A DNA stretch of 57,654 bases from JBGPYB01 sp041493035 (lineage in GTDB: Bacteria; Acidobacteriota; Vicinamibacteria; Fen-336), in assembly GCA_041493035.1 (NCBI GenBank), contig JBGPYB010000007.1, positions 1 to 57,654 on the forward strand. The letters are read 5' to 3'. Positions within the stretch are counted from its first letter, which is position 1. Each line of letters begins with the position of its first letter. A model generated the notes under the pieces. The model was not told the origin of the DNA. It saw nothing but the letters and a program-made list of their open reading frames with translations, and did not search any database. Shown here one piece after another: positions 36,051 to 43,333 of this stretch. The position numbers and the translations under genes were made by a program.

Positions 36051-36309
36051 CCAGGGCTGCGGTCCGATGATGATCTTCGATAATTACTATAAGTCAATGG
36101 TTATAAACCACTTATTTCTAAAAAGTATCCCTACACCCAGGCAGCCCATTAGGGGAGCCCCTTTTGCACAGAGATTTCAACACTTGTGGAAAAGCGGGCC
36201 TGAAGCCTCACGAGAGCTACGTGGAAATGTCGTCGCCTTGACGTCCGTAAACTACCATACGGCTGCCCGTGGAGACAAGGCATCCGAAGGGCCTTTGGTC
36301 CGCCCGGAA
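36051..36309. other. Candidate chromosomal replication origin (oriC)
   Basis: In the 357-base gap between dnaA and rpmH, bases 36081-36128 have only 10 G/C out of 48, in striking contrast to the GC-rich surroundings, and contain the palindrome TGGTTATAAACCA (36098-36110). Next to this island are an inverted pair of DnaA-box-like sites, TTTTGCACA (36162-36170) and TGTGGAAAA (36185-36193, one mismatch to TGTGGATAA). Flanking genes diverge (dnaA leftward, rpmH rightward) and parS-parAB lie within 4 kb. The AT island would be the unwinding element. Promoters for dnaA may also lie here, but none is clear. Confidence 0.6.
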
Positions 36310-36346
36310 TTGACAGAAGGGAGCCCTTGTCCCTAGACTAAGGGCT
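36310..36346 (+). promoter_or_regulatory. rpmH promoter with overlapping inverted repeat
   Basis: Perfect TTGACA (36310-36315), 18 bases, TAGACT (36334-36339). A 7-base inverted repeat AGCCCTT/AAGGGCT (36322-36328 and 36340-36346) brackets the -10 element, so it could be an operator or, if transcribed in part, a start-site structure. The start would be near 36346. Confidence 0.55.
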
Positions 36347-36371
36347 TTGTCCTGCATAGGGAGAGCCAGCC

Positions 36372-36506
36372 ATGAAGCGGACGTTCCAACCGAATAACCG
36401 GAAGCGACATCGTACCCACGGTTTTTTGGTCCGCATGCGGACCAAGGGGGGTCGCCTGGTGCTGAAGCGGCGGCGGCAGAAGGGCCGAAAGCGACTCGGG
36501 GCGTAA
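36372..36506 (+). CDS. rpmH: 50S ribosomal protein L34
   Basis: A 44-residue, highly basic protein: MKRTFQPNNRKRHRTHGFLV, then RMRTKGGRLVLKRRRQKGRK, ending RLGA. This is the standard L34 sequence. It is followed after ten bases by rnpA, the near-universal pair beside the origin. Confidence 0.97.
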   Translation: MKRTFQPNNRKRHRTHGFLVRMRTKGGRLVLKRRRQKGRKRLGA

Positions 36507-36516
36507 GGCCGTCTCG

Positions 36517-36912
36517 GTGGCCGGCGGCCCGCGATCGCACCTCCCACGAAGCGATCGACTGACATCCGCCGCGGACTTCCGGGTCGTGTTTCGCAAAGGG
36601 CTGAGGATCGACGGGCGGCTCTTCCTCATGATCGCGTACGGCAACGACCACGGCCATGATCGTCTCGGTTTGGCCGTGGGGAAGAAGGTTGGCGGCGCCG
36701 TCGTGAGGAACGCCGCCAAACGCCGCTTGCGGGAAGCCTTTCGGCGCAGGACGCCGAGTCCGGGATCGGACTATGACCTCGTCTTCGTCGCCAAGCCGGA
36801 CATCGCGAGCACGACACAAGGGGAACTCGAGCATGAGTTTGGACAGCGCCTCCGACGCCTGGCCAGCCTACAAGCCTCGCGGCCTCACCCGCGCCCTGCT
36901 CCTGCTCGTTGA
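36517..36912 (+). CDS. rnpA: Ribonuclease P protein component
   Basis: 131 residues, the protein subunit that helps RNase P RNA cut tRNA 5' leaders. It has the N-terminal RLTSAADFRVVFRKGLR, and the diagnostic RNAAKRRLREAFRR (RNxxKRxxR). Start is GTG 36517. Its last 80 bases overlap yidD, a common arrangement. The C-terminal RPHPRPAPAR tail is probably just a by-product of that overlap. Confidence 0.94.
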   Translation: MAGGPRSHLPRSDRLTSAADFRVVFRKGLRIDGRLFLMIAYGNDHGHDRLGLAVGKKVGGAVVRNAAKRRLREAFRRRTPSPGSDYDLVFVAKPDIASTTQGELEHEFGQRLRRLASLQASRPHPRPAPAR

Positions 36913-37093
36913 GGGGTATCGCGTGACTCTCTCCCCATTTCTCGGCGGCCATTGCCGCTACGTTCCGAGTTGCAGCGCCTACGCGTTGGAGGCTCTCCAC
37001 CGCTACGGCGCCGTGCGCGGCGCCCGTCTGGCGGCCGGGCGCATTCTGCGCTGTCATCCGTTTCGGCCGGGCGGACTCGATCCCGTTCCTTAG
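36833..37093 (+). CDS. yidD: Membrane protein insertion efficiency factor YidD
   Basis: 86 residues with all family marks: GYRVTLSPFLGGHCRYVPSC, SAYALEALHRYGAVRGARLA, and RILRCHPFRPGGLDPVP. YidD aids YidC in inserting membrane proteins; an amphipathic N-terminal helix (LTRALLLLVEGYRV) associates with the inner membrane. ATG 36833 lies within rnpA and is preceded by GGGGAA. Confidence 0.94.
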   Translation: MSLDSASDAWPAYKPRGLTRALLLLVEGYRVTLSPFLGGHCRYVPSCSAYALEALHRYGAVRGARLAAGRILRCHPFRPGGLDPVP

Positions 37094-37101
37094 GAATCTT
37101 C

Positions 37102-38757
37102 ATGGAAGAACGCCGTCTCCTGCTTGCCGTTGCACTTTCGCTCCTCGTCCTCACGGGCTATCAGCTTCTCTTTCCGCCGAAGCGTCCGCCGCGTCCCACT
37201 CCGTCACCGACCGTCGCGCCCACGGCTGCCGCGGCTCCGGCCACGCCGGAGCCCAGGCCGTCGCCCACTCCTTCCGGGCCTGCGCCGGCCATCGCCGACG
37301 ACCGGGAGCGGCGCGTCGAGGCGCAAGGCGCCGACCTGACGGTCGCCTTCACGAACCGCGGGGCCCGCCTCGTCTCGTGGCGACTCGCTCGGTTCACCGA
37401 CGCCAGGGGTCGCGCCGAAGAGATGGTGGAGAGCGTCGTCGGGGGGCCACGATCGCTCGACATCGAAACAGGGGACGCGGCTGTGGACGAGAAACTCCGG
37501 GGAGCGCTATTCCGGCCCTCGACGGAAGGCCTTGTGCTGTCGGGACCCGGAGCGCAGGAGCTGCGGTTCCAGTTTTCCGGCGACGGCCTGAGCGCGAGCA
37601 AGACGGTGTTTTTTCTCCCCTCCGGCTACCTCGTCTCGATTTCGGCCTCCGTCCAAAAAGACGGGCGGCCGCTTCCCGTCAAGCTCCTGTGGGGACCGGG
37701 GGTGGGCAATCCGACGCCGGCGGAGATGGAGGTCCAGGGCTATCAGCCCCCCCACGCAGTGGCCCTCACGGCGGCGGGTGTCGAGCGCCCGGCTGTCGAC
37801 AAGGTCGGCCCACTGCGGGTGCTGCCGCAGGCCCAGTGGGCAGGGATCGAAAGTCACTACTTCGCGGCCCTCTTCGTTCCGCCCCCGGGCGCCGGCACCG
37901 AGATCCGCACCCTGACCTTGCCGGGCGAGGGAGACAAACCGCGCCTGGCGCCGCAGGCCGCTGTTGTCCTTCCCGGCCCCGATGCGAAGGCCGGACTCTA
38001 TGTCGGCCCGAAGGACTACCCGACCCTCGCCCGAGAGGGGCACGACTTGGCCAAGGTCGTCCCCGTCGGCGAGTGGATCGGCCCCATCGTGGTCCCGCTG
38101 ATGAAGCTCCTCAACTGGGTCCACGGGCACGTCGGGAACTACGGCTGGTCCATCGTGGCTCTGACTGTTCTGATCAACGTCGCCATGTCCCCGCTGCGCC
38201 ACTACAGTATCGCCAACGGCGTCAAGATGGCGAAGCTCTCTCCCGAGATGAAGGTCATCCAGGAGCGCTATCGCAAGGTGCCGGCCCTCGATCCGAAGCG
38301 CCAGGAGATGCAGAAAGAAATCGGGGCCCTCTATGAGCGTCACGGCATGAGCATGGGGACGCAGATGGCCGTGGGATGTCTTCCGCTGCTTCTCACCATG
38401 CCCTTCCTGATCGCCTTCTACAGGGTCCTGCAGGTCTCCATCGAACTCCGGGGCTCCCCCTTTCTCTGGATCCCCGACCTTTCCCAGAAGGACCCTCTCT
38501 TCGTCACACCCCTGCTGATGGGGATCTCGATGTTCGTGATGCAGCGGATGACCCCTTCGAGCATGGACCCCGCCCAGCAGCGGATGATGATGATCATGCC
38601 CGTGGTCCTCGTCGTGATGTTCTTCGCGGCCCCTTCGGGCCTGAACCTCTACTGGCTGGCCTCGAACGTCTGCTCCATCATCCAACAGGGCGTGACGCTC
38701 CGGCTCATTCGCGGGTCAGAGGGAGACCCCAGGAGCCGGGATCGGAGGAAGCGGTGA
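37102..38757 (+). CDS. yidC: Membrane protein insertase YidC
   Basis: 551 residues of the Gram-negative type: an N-terminal membrane anchor (LLLAVALSLLVLTGYQLLF), a Pro/Ala-rich linker, a large periplasmic beta domain (about 70-320), then the conserved five-helix core from about 330 (GNYGWSIVALTVLINVAMSP; MAVGCLPLLLTMPFLIAFYR; SGLNLYWLASNVCSIIQQ). The cytoplasmic loop PEMKVIQERYRK binds ribosomes/Sec partners. It starts eight bases after yidD. The stop overlaps khpB (GTGA). Confidence 0.97.
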   Translation: MEERRLLLAVALSLLVLTGYQLLFPPKRPPRPTPSPTVAPTAAAAPATPEPRPSPTPSGPAPAIADDRERRVEAQGADLTVAFTNRGARLVSWRLARFTDARGRAEEMVESVVGGPRSLDIETGDAAVDEKLRGALFRPSTEGLVLSGPGAQELRFQFSGDGLSASKTVFFLPSGYLVSISASVQKDGRPLPVKLLWGPGVGNPTPAEMEVQGYQPPHAVALTAAGVERPAVDKVGPLRVLPQAQWAGIESHYFAALFVPPPGAGTEIRTLTLPGEGDKPRLAPQAAVVLPGPDAKAGLYVGPKDYPTLAREGHDLAKVVPVGEWIGPIVVPLMKLLNWVHGHVGNYGWSIVALTVLINVAMSPLRHYSIANGVKMAKLSPEMKVIQERYRKVPALDPKRQEMQKEIGALYERHGMSMGTQMAVGCLPLLLTMPFLIAFYRVLQVSIELRGSPFLWIPDLSQKDPLFVTPLLMGISMFVMQRMTPSSMDPAQQRMMMIMPVVLVVMFFAAPSGLNLYWLASNVCSIIQQGVTLRLIRGSEGDPRSRDRRKR

Positions 38758-39431
38758 AGGACCCGGTCTATTCGGGTCGAGACGTCCCGGAGGCGGTGGG
38801 AGCGGCAGCGACCGCCCTGGGCGTTACTCCGTCGTCGCTTCGGTACGTGATCCTGGACCCAGGCCGCCCCGGAACGCTGGGGGTCGGCTCGGACCCAGCC
38901 CGGATTGCGGTTCTGCTGGATGGACTTCGAAAGGGCACGAACCCGGAGCCTCCCCCGGAAGAGGAGGCGGACGTGGACCCCGTCCTGGGCGTGAGGCGCG
39001 TGGTCCAGGCCCTGATTCGGGCGGCCGATCTGGAGATCGAGGTGCAGGTTTCGTTGGAGGATGACGCGCTCCGGGTCCGCCTCGAGGGTGCCGATCGAGC
39101 CTTCTTGCTCGACGACGACGCCGTCGTACTCGAGGCCCTCGAGCACCTTCTCAAGCGCATGTACGCCTACCTCCTGCCTTCTCGCCGGCTCCTCGTGGAC
39201 TGCGACGGGCATCGGGAGACCCGGGACGAAGCGCTCCGCCAGAAGGCGCTCGGACTGGCCGCCGCGGTCCGTGCCGACGGCACGTCCAGGGTGACCGACC
39301 CCCTGAACGCCTACGAGCGGAGGATCGTTCACCTGGCGCTAGCCGAGGCGCCCGGGGTGACGACCTACAGCGTCGGTGAGGGGGCGGGTCGCCGCGTCAC
39401 CATCGCATCGGAGGGCGACGAGGGGAAGTGA
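38754..39431 (+). CDS. khpB: RNA-binding protein KhpB/Jag (KH and R3H domains)
   Basis: 225 residues. An N-terminal Jag-type domain (SGRDVPEAVGAAATALGVTP) is followed by a Pro/Glu linker, a KH domain, and a C-terminal R3H domain with NAYERRIVHLALAEAPGVTT and YSVGEGAGRRVTI. Members bind many RNAs and influence cell division and envelope growth. GTG 38754 overlaps the yidC stop, and its own stop overlaps rsmG. Confidence 0.92.
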   Translation: MKDPVYSGRDVPEAVGAAATALGVTPSSLRYVILDPGRPGTLGVGSDPARIAVLLDGLRKGTNPEPPPEEEADVDPVLGVRRVVQALIRAADLEIEVQVSLEDDALRVRLEGADRAFLLDDDAVVLEALEHLLKRMYAYLLPSRRLLVDCDGHRETRDEALRQKALGLAAAVRADGTSRVTDPLNAYERRIVHLALAEAPGVTTYSVGEGAGRRVTIASEGDEGK

Positions 39432-40000
39432 GGGGGGTCCACGGCCCCGCGATCTCCCGTCTCGGCCTCCCTGCCGAAGCCGCAGCGCCCCTCGAGGCCT
39501 ACCTCGACCTCCTCGGCGCCTGGAACGCCCGGGTCAACCTCACGGGCGCGTCGGACCCCGAAACCCGGGTCGCGTGGCTCGTAGCGGAAGTGCTTCCGGC
39601 CCTTTCCTGGGTCCAGGAGGGCTCTCTCCTCGACATCGGCTCCGGGAACGGCTCTCCGGGGCTTGTCCTCGCGCTTCTGCGCCCCGGGGAGGCAGCGACT
39701 CTCCTGGAGCCCCGGGCCAAGCGCTGGGCCTTTCTCCGGGAGGCGACCCGCACGGCGGGCCGCCCCGAGATCGAGGTTCTCCGTCTCCGTCACGACGAGT
39801 ACGCGGGACCACCCGCCCGAAACGTCACGCTTCGGGCACTGGCCCTCCCCCTGGGCTCCCTCGCCGCCGTAGCGGCCCCCCAAGCGCGGGTACTGGTGTT
39901 CGGCGGCCATCCCCGGCCCGAACCACCCTTCGCTCTCGAGACCGAGGCCCCGCTCCCCCGGTCGCGGCTCCACGTCTTTCGGAGGGATTGTTCCACGTGA
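39428..40000 (+). CDS. rsmG: 16S rRNA (guanine-527-N7)-methyltransferase
   Basis: 190 residues, a little shorter than E. coli RsmG. It has the N-terminal cap (LDLLGAWNARVNLTG) and the SAM-binding LLDIGSGNGSPGLVLAL, then LLEPRAKRWAFLREATR. It starts at GTG 39428 overlapping khpB. Its last codons and stop (TGT TCC ACG TGA) are also the first half of the parS site. It precedes parAB as in many bacteria. Confidence 0.92.
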   Translation: MRGVHGPAISRLGLPAEAAAPLEAYLDLLGAWNARVNLTGASDPETRVAWLVAEVLPALSWVQEGSLLDIGSGNGSPGLVLALLRPGEAATLLEPRAKRWAFLREATRTAGRPEIEVLRLRHDEYAGPPARNVTLRALALPLGSLAAVAAPQARVLVFGGHPRPEPPFALETEAPLPRSRLHVFRRDCST

Positions 40001-40004
40001 AACA
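39989..40004. other. parS: parS centromere site
   Basis: The 16-base sequence TGTTCCACGTGAAACA matches the chromosomal parS consensus TGTTNCACGTGAAACA at every defined position. ParB would load here as a CTP-dependent clamp. It contains the rsmG stop codon and lies 56 bases before parA and about 4 kb from the candidate origin. Confidence 0.95.
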
Positions 40005-40059
40005 TCGGCCGGCCCACGCGCGCCCTTCATGCTATCCTCCGCCCTTTCGAAGGAGGGTC

Positions 40060-40866
40060 GTGGGCCGGGTCATCGCCATCGCGAACCAGAAAGGCGGCGT
40101 CGGGAAGACCACGACCGCCATCAACCTGGCGGCCAGCCTCGCGGCGGCCGAGCGTCGGGTCTTGGCGATCGATGCCGACCCCCAGGCGAACCTGACCTCC
40201 GGCCTCGGCCGAAAGACACGCGAACCGCGACCCGGGCTCTACGAGGTTCTCATCGACCAGATCCCGATAGAGCAGATCCTGATCGCGACGGACCTGGAAC
40301 ACTTGACCCTGGCGCCCTCGGATCGCAATCTCACAGGGGCCGAGGTGGAGCTGGTGCCGGTCCTGGCCCGGGAGACGCGCCTCAAGGGGGCCTTGGCGTC
40401 CGTGGTCGACCGATACGACTACGTTTTCATCGACTCCCCGCCGAGCCTCGGCCTATTGACGGTCAACGCTTTGACGGCCGCCGACACCGTCCTCATCCCC
40501 CTTCAGTGCGAGTACTTTGCCCTCGAAGGAATCTCTGAGCTGATGGCCACCCTCAAGCGCATTCAGCGGGCTCTCAATCCGGGCCTGGGCGTCGAAGGCG
40601 TCCTCCTCACGATGGTCGACGAGCGCACAAATTTGACCCAGCAGGTCATGGGCGAAATCCGAGAGCACTTCAAGGAGAAGGTTTTCCAGGTGGCCATCCC
40701 CCGGAACATCAAGCTCGGCGAGGCGCCGAGCTTCGGCAAGCCGATCCTGCTGTACGACATCCGGTCACGCGGCGCCGAGGCCTATCTGGACCTGGCGAAG
40801 GAGCTGATGGCGCATGAAAAGAAAGGCGCTGGGCAAGGGGCTGTCGGCGCTTCTTCCCGACACTGA
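40060..40866 (+). CDS. parA: Chromosome partitioning ATPase ParA (Soj)
   Basis: 268 residues with the deviant Walker A NQKGGVGKTTTAINLAASL, Walker A' IDADPQANLTSGLG, and Walker B YDYVFIDSPPSLGLLT. ATP-dependent, nonspecific DNA binding drives segregation of ParB-bound origins. The GTG start (40060) has AGGAGG only three bases upstream. parB overlaps by 53 bases. Confidence 0.96.
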   Translation: MGRVIAIANQKGGVGKTTTAINLAASLAAAERRVLAIDADPQANLTSGLGRKTREPRPGLYEVLIDQIPIEQILIATDLEHLTLAPSDRNLTGAEVELVPVLARETRLKGALASVVDRYDYVFIDSPPSLGLLTVNALTAADTVLIPLQCEYFALEGISELMATLKRIQRALNPGLGVEGVLLTMVDERTNLTQQVMGEIREHFKEKVFQVAIPRNIKLGEAPSFGKPILLYDIRSRGAEAYLDLAKELMAHEKKGAGQGAVGASSRH

Positions 40867-41680
40867 AGACGAGAACGCCCGCCGCCGAGACGGCGCGAGC
40901 CATGAGGTAGCGGTCTCGACCCTCGACCCCAATCCCTTCCAGCCCCGCACCACCATGGCTCCGGAGCGCCTGGAGGAGCTGGCGGTCTCGATCCGTGAGA
41001 GCGGTATCGTCCAGCCCATCCTCGTTCGACGGGTCGGCAGTCGCTACCAGATCATCGCCGGTGAAAGACGCTTCCGAGCAGCCCAGAGGCTCGGGCTCGC
41101 CACCGTTCCCGTCGTCGTGCGCGACGTGGCCGACGAGCATCTGCTCGAGATTGCCCTCGTCGAGAACATCCAGCGCGAGGACCTGACGGCCCTCGAGGAA
41201 GCCCAGGCGTTCCACCGCCTCCAGGAGGAGTTCCGCCTCACCCAGGAACAGGTGGCGCAAAAGGTCGGGCGCGACCGCTCCACCGTCGCCAACACGCTCC
41301 GCCTTCTCCGCCTGGCCCGAGAGGTGCGCGAGCTTCTGGCTACGGGCCGACTCGATGCGGGCCATGCCCGCGCACTCCTCGCCGTCGAACGCTCCGAGGA
41401 CCAGGTGGCTCTCGGGCGCGAAGCGGCCCGCAAGGGGCTCTCGGTGCGAGAGGTGGAGCGGCGGGTCGCCGCACTCCGGTCGCCGCGGCCGCCGAAGGAC
41501 AGCCGCCGGGATCCCAACACCCGGGCCGCGGAGGAGCGGCTCCGAGCGGCACTCGGGACCCGGGTCGAGATCCAGCGACGGGGCAAGGGGGGTGTCCTGA
41601 AGCTGATCTTCGCCAGCGAACCGGAGCTTCAGCGCCTCTTCGACCTGCTGGTGCGCGCTGCCAAGGGAAGAGCCTCTTGA
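40814..41680 (+). CDS. parB: Chromosome partitioning protein ParB (Spo0J, CTPase)
   Basis: 288 residues. Begins MKRKALGKGLSALLP, the ParA-stimulating N-terminus. The CTP-binding domain has NPFQPRT and GERRFRAAQ, followed by ENIQREDLTALEEAQAF. A helix-turn-helix (LTQEQVAQKVGRDRSTVANT) reads parS, and a short C-terminal dimerisation domain ends the protein. It is encoded in overlap with parA. Confidence 0.96.
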   Translation: MKRKALGKGLSALLPDTEDENARRRDGASHEVAVSTLDPNPFQPRTTMAPERLEELAVSIRESGIVQPILVRRVGSRYQIIAGERRFRAAQRLGLATVPVVVRDVADEHLLEIALVENIQREDLTALEEAQAFHRLQEEFRLTQEQVAQKVGRDRSTVANTLRLLRLAREVRELLATGRLDAGHARALLAVERSEDQVALGREAARKGLSVREVERRVAALRSPRPPKDSRRDPNTRAAEERLRAALGTRVEIQRRGKGGVLKLIFASEPELQRLFDLLVRAAKGRAS

Positions 41681-41717
41681 ACCGGCCCCTCGTGCTACGC
41701 TGCGGGAGAGGGTGACC

Positions 41718-42122
41718 ATGATCAAGATTAAAGGGCTCGTCTCCGAGGACCTGAATGGGTTCATGGACGAAGGAACCGAGCTCCACGGCGAGCTTCGGTT
41801 CAAGGACACCTTCCGGGTCGACGGACGCGTGAAGGGGAAGATCGTCTCGGAGAACACGCTCGTCGTCGGCGAGACCGCCAAGATCGAGGCCGACATCGAC
41901 TGCGGAGTGGTCTCGATCAAGGGGACGGTCACGGGGCGGGTCCAGGGGCGGCAGCGGATCGAGCTGCTTGCGGGTGCCAGGGTCCAGGGAAGTTTGGTGT
42001 CGCCGCGCCTGGTCATCGAGGAAGGGGCCTTCTTCCAGGGAGACTGCGACATGTCGGCGGCCAAGGCACCCGTCCTCTCTCTGCAACAGGCCCGCTCCGC
42101 GTCGGGGAGCGATCGAGCCTGA
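41718..42122 (+). CDS. Bactofilin family cytoskeletal protein
   Basis: 134 residues with a bactofilin core: ELHGELRFKDTFRVDGRVKG, then LVVGETAKIEADIDCGVVSI and KGTVTGRVQGRQRIELLAGA, the six-residue-period beta-helix that polymerises without nucleotide. Bactofilins position cell-wall enzymes or, in myxobacteria, the ParABS apparatus, so the place directly behind parB is informative. ATG 41718 is chosen because GGGAGAGG lies at proper distance; a GTG two codons earlier is possible. Confidence 0.9.
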   Translation: MIKIKGLVSEDLNGFMDEGTELHGELRFKDTFRVDGRVKGKIVSENTLVVGETAKIEADIDCGVVSIKGTVTGRVQGRQRIELLAGARVQGSLVSPRLVIEEGAFFQGDCDMSAAKAPVLSLQQARSASGSDRA

Positions 42123-42180
42123 GACGCGCGGTGCTGGAATACTATTTTATATACCGGCGCGTTCCCGGGCGCCGGCGGCG
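42123..42180 (+). promoter_or_regulatory. selD upstream region with AT tract and hairpin
   Basis: A short AT-rich stretch (ACTATTTTATATA, 42141-42153) is followed by an inverted repeat CCGGCGC/GCGCCGG (42154-42160 and 42169-42175) ending five bases before the selD GTG. No convincing -35 is present. The hairpin could limit ribosome access at the start codon. Confidence 0.35.
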
Positions 42181-43218
42181 GTGACCGACGAGCGCCAGAG
42201 GATCCGGAGGCTCACCGAACGAGTCTCCTGCGCCGGTTGAGCGTCCAAGCTCGGCCCCGCCGAGCTCGCTCAGGTTCTGAGCGGCCTGACGCCCAGCAGC
42301 GACCCCCGCGTCCTCGTGGATCACCGTACGGGAGACGACGCCGGGGTCTTCCGTCTCGACGACGGGACGGCCCTCGTGCAGACCGTGGACTTCTTCACGC
42401 CGGTCGTCGACGACCCCGAAGCCTTCGGCGCCATCGCCGCCGCCAACGCTCTGTCGGACGTTTACGCCATGGGGGGACGGCCCCTCACCGCTCTGTCCAT
42501 CGCGGCCTTCCCCGAAACCGACTTCCCTCTGGAATGGGGCGCCGCCATTTTCCGCGGGGGGCTCGCCAAGCTCGAAGAAGCCGGATGCGTGCTCCTCGGC
42601 GGGCATACCGTTCGGGACCCGGAGATCAAGTTCGGTTACGCCATCACGGGCCTCGTGGATCCGGCGCGCGTGCTCACCAACACCCAGGCGCGCCCCGGGG
42701 ATGTCCTGGTTCTCACCAAGCCCCTGGGGACGGGTGTCGTGGCCACTGCGCTCAAGGCCGGACACGCGCCCGCGGAAGCGGTCGAAGCCGCGACGCGCTC
42801 CATGTCGACACTCAACCGGATTCCTGCCGCTGTGGCCCTTCGCCACGGCGTCCGAGCGGCCACAGACGTGACCGGGTTCGGGCTGGCCGGACATGCGACC
42901 GCCGTGGCCCGCGAGAGTGGCGTCACCCTGGAGATTCGCGCTGCCGACCTCCCCGTGCTGCCGGGGGCTCTCGACCTGGCTCTTCGTTTTCAGCCGGGAG
43001 GCCTCAAGGCGAACCGCCTTCAGTTCGGGCCCCAGATCGACGATCGATCGCCAGTGGGTGATGATCGTCGGGCGCTCCTGTTCGACCCCCAGACCTCCGG
43101 CGGCCTGCTCCTCTTCGTGCCGGCCGAGACCGTCGGCGCGTTGCTCGCGGACCTTCCCCTGGCTCGCGCCATCGGCACCGTGAGCCCGCGCACCTCCGTG
43201 CTCCTTGCATTCGTCTGA
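42181..43218 (+). CDS. selD: Selenide, water dikinase, itself a selenocysteine protein (in-frame TGA at codon 20)
   Basis: SelD makes selenophosphate from selenide and ATP, the selenium donor for selenocysteine and selenouridine synthesis. Reading from GTG 42181 gives RLTERVSCAG, then TGA (42238-42240), then ASKLGPAELAQVL and an unbroken frame to 43218: 345 residues, matching the E. coli length of 347. The segment aligns without gaps to E. coli RLTQYSHGAGCGCKISP, placing the TGA at essential Cys17 and Lys23 at essential Lys20. The body has DDAGVFRLDDG, QTVDFFTPVVDDP and NALSDVYAMGG. A call from the later GTG 42316 would lose the active site. UGA is presumably decoded as Sec20; a SECIS-like hairpin follows. 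No selA, selB or selC is in the window. Confidence 0.88.
42248..42282 (+). promoter_or_regulatory. Predicted bacterial SECIS element of selD
   Basis: Two perfect hairpins lie directly after the Sec UGA. The first is AGCTCGGC/GCCGAGCT (42248-42255, 42259-42266) with loop CCC. The second is GCTCAG/CTGAGC (42268-42273, 42277-42282) with loop GTT. The second loop begins with G and is 33 bases from the UGA, inside the 16-37 base window of the published bacterial SECIS model, so it is the likely SelB-binding hairpin. Confidence 0.7.
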
Positions 43219-43236
43219 CGGCGTCGCGGCGGCTCT

Positions 43237-43266
43237 TTGACTGGCTCTCCGGGGCCGTGCTACGCT
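43237..43266 (+). promoter_or_regulatory. Promoter of the F1 ATPase operon
   Basis: TTGACT (43237-43242), 18 bases, TACGCT (43261-43266) with an extended TGC before it, the same layout as at rplU. The start would be near 43273, leaving a GC-rich 60-base leader before atpH. Confidence 0.45.
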
Positions 43267-43333
43267 GCCGCGCCGTCCGCGGCCCCGCGCGCTCGCAGGG
43301 GTCGTCAGGCGCTCTGGAGAATCGCCAAAGCCG

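Noticed and set aside
41677..41701. Separate promoter TTGAAC...TACGCT for the bactofilin gene
   Set aside because: Spacing is only 13 bases and the start would fall at the ribosome site, so it is unlikely to work.
42316..43218. Short selD starting at GTG 42316
   Set aside because: It lacks the active-site Cys/Sec and Lys that lie upstream in the same frame behind a TGA read as selenocysteine.
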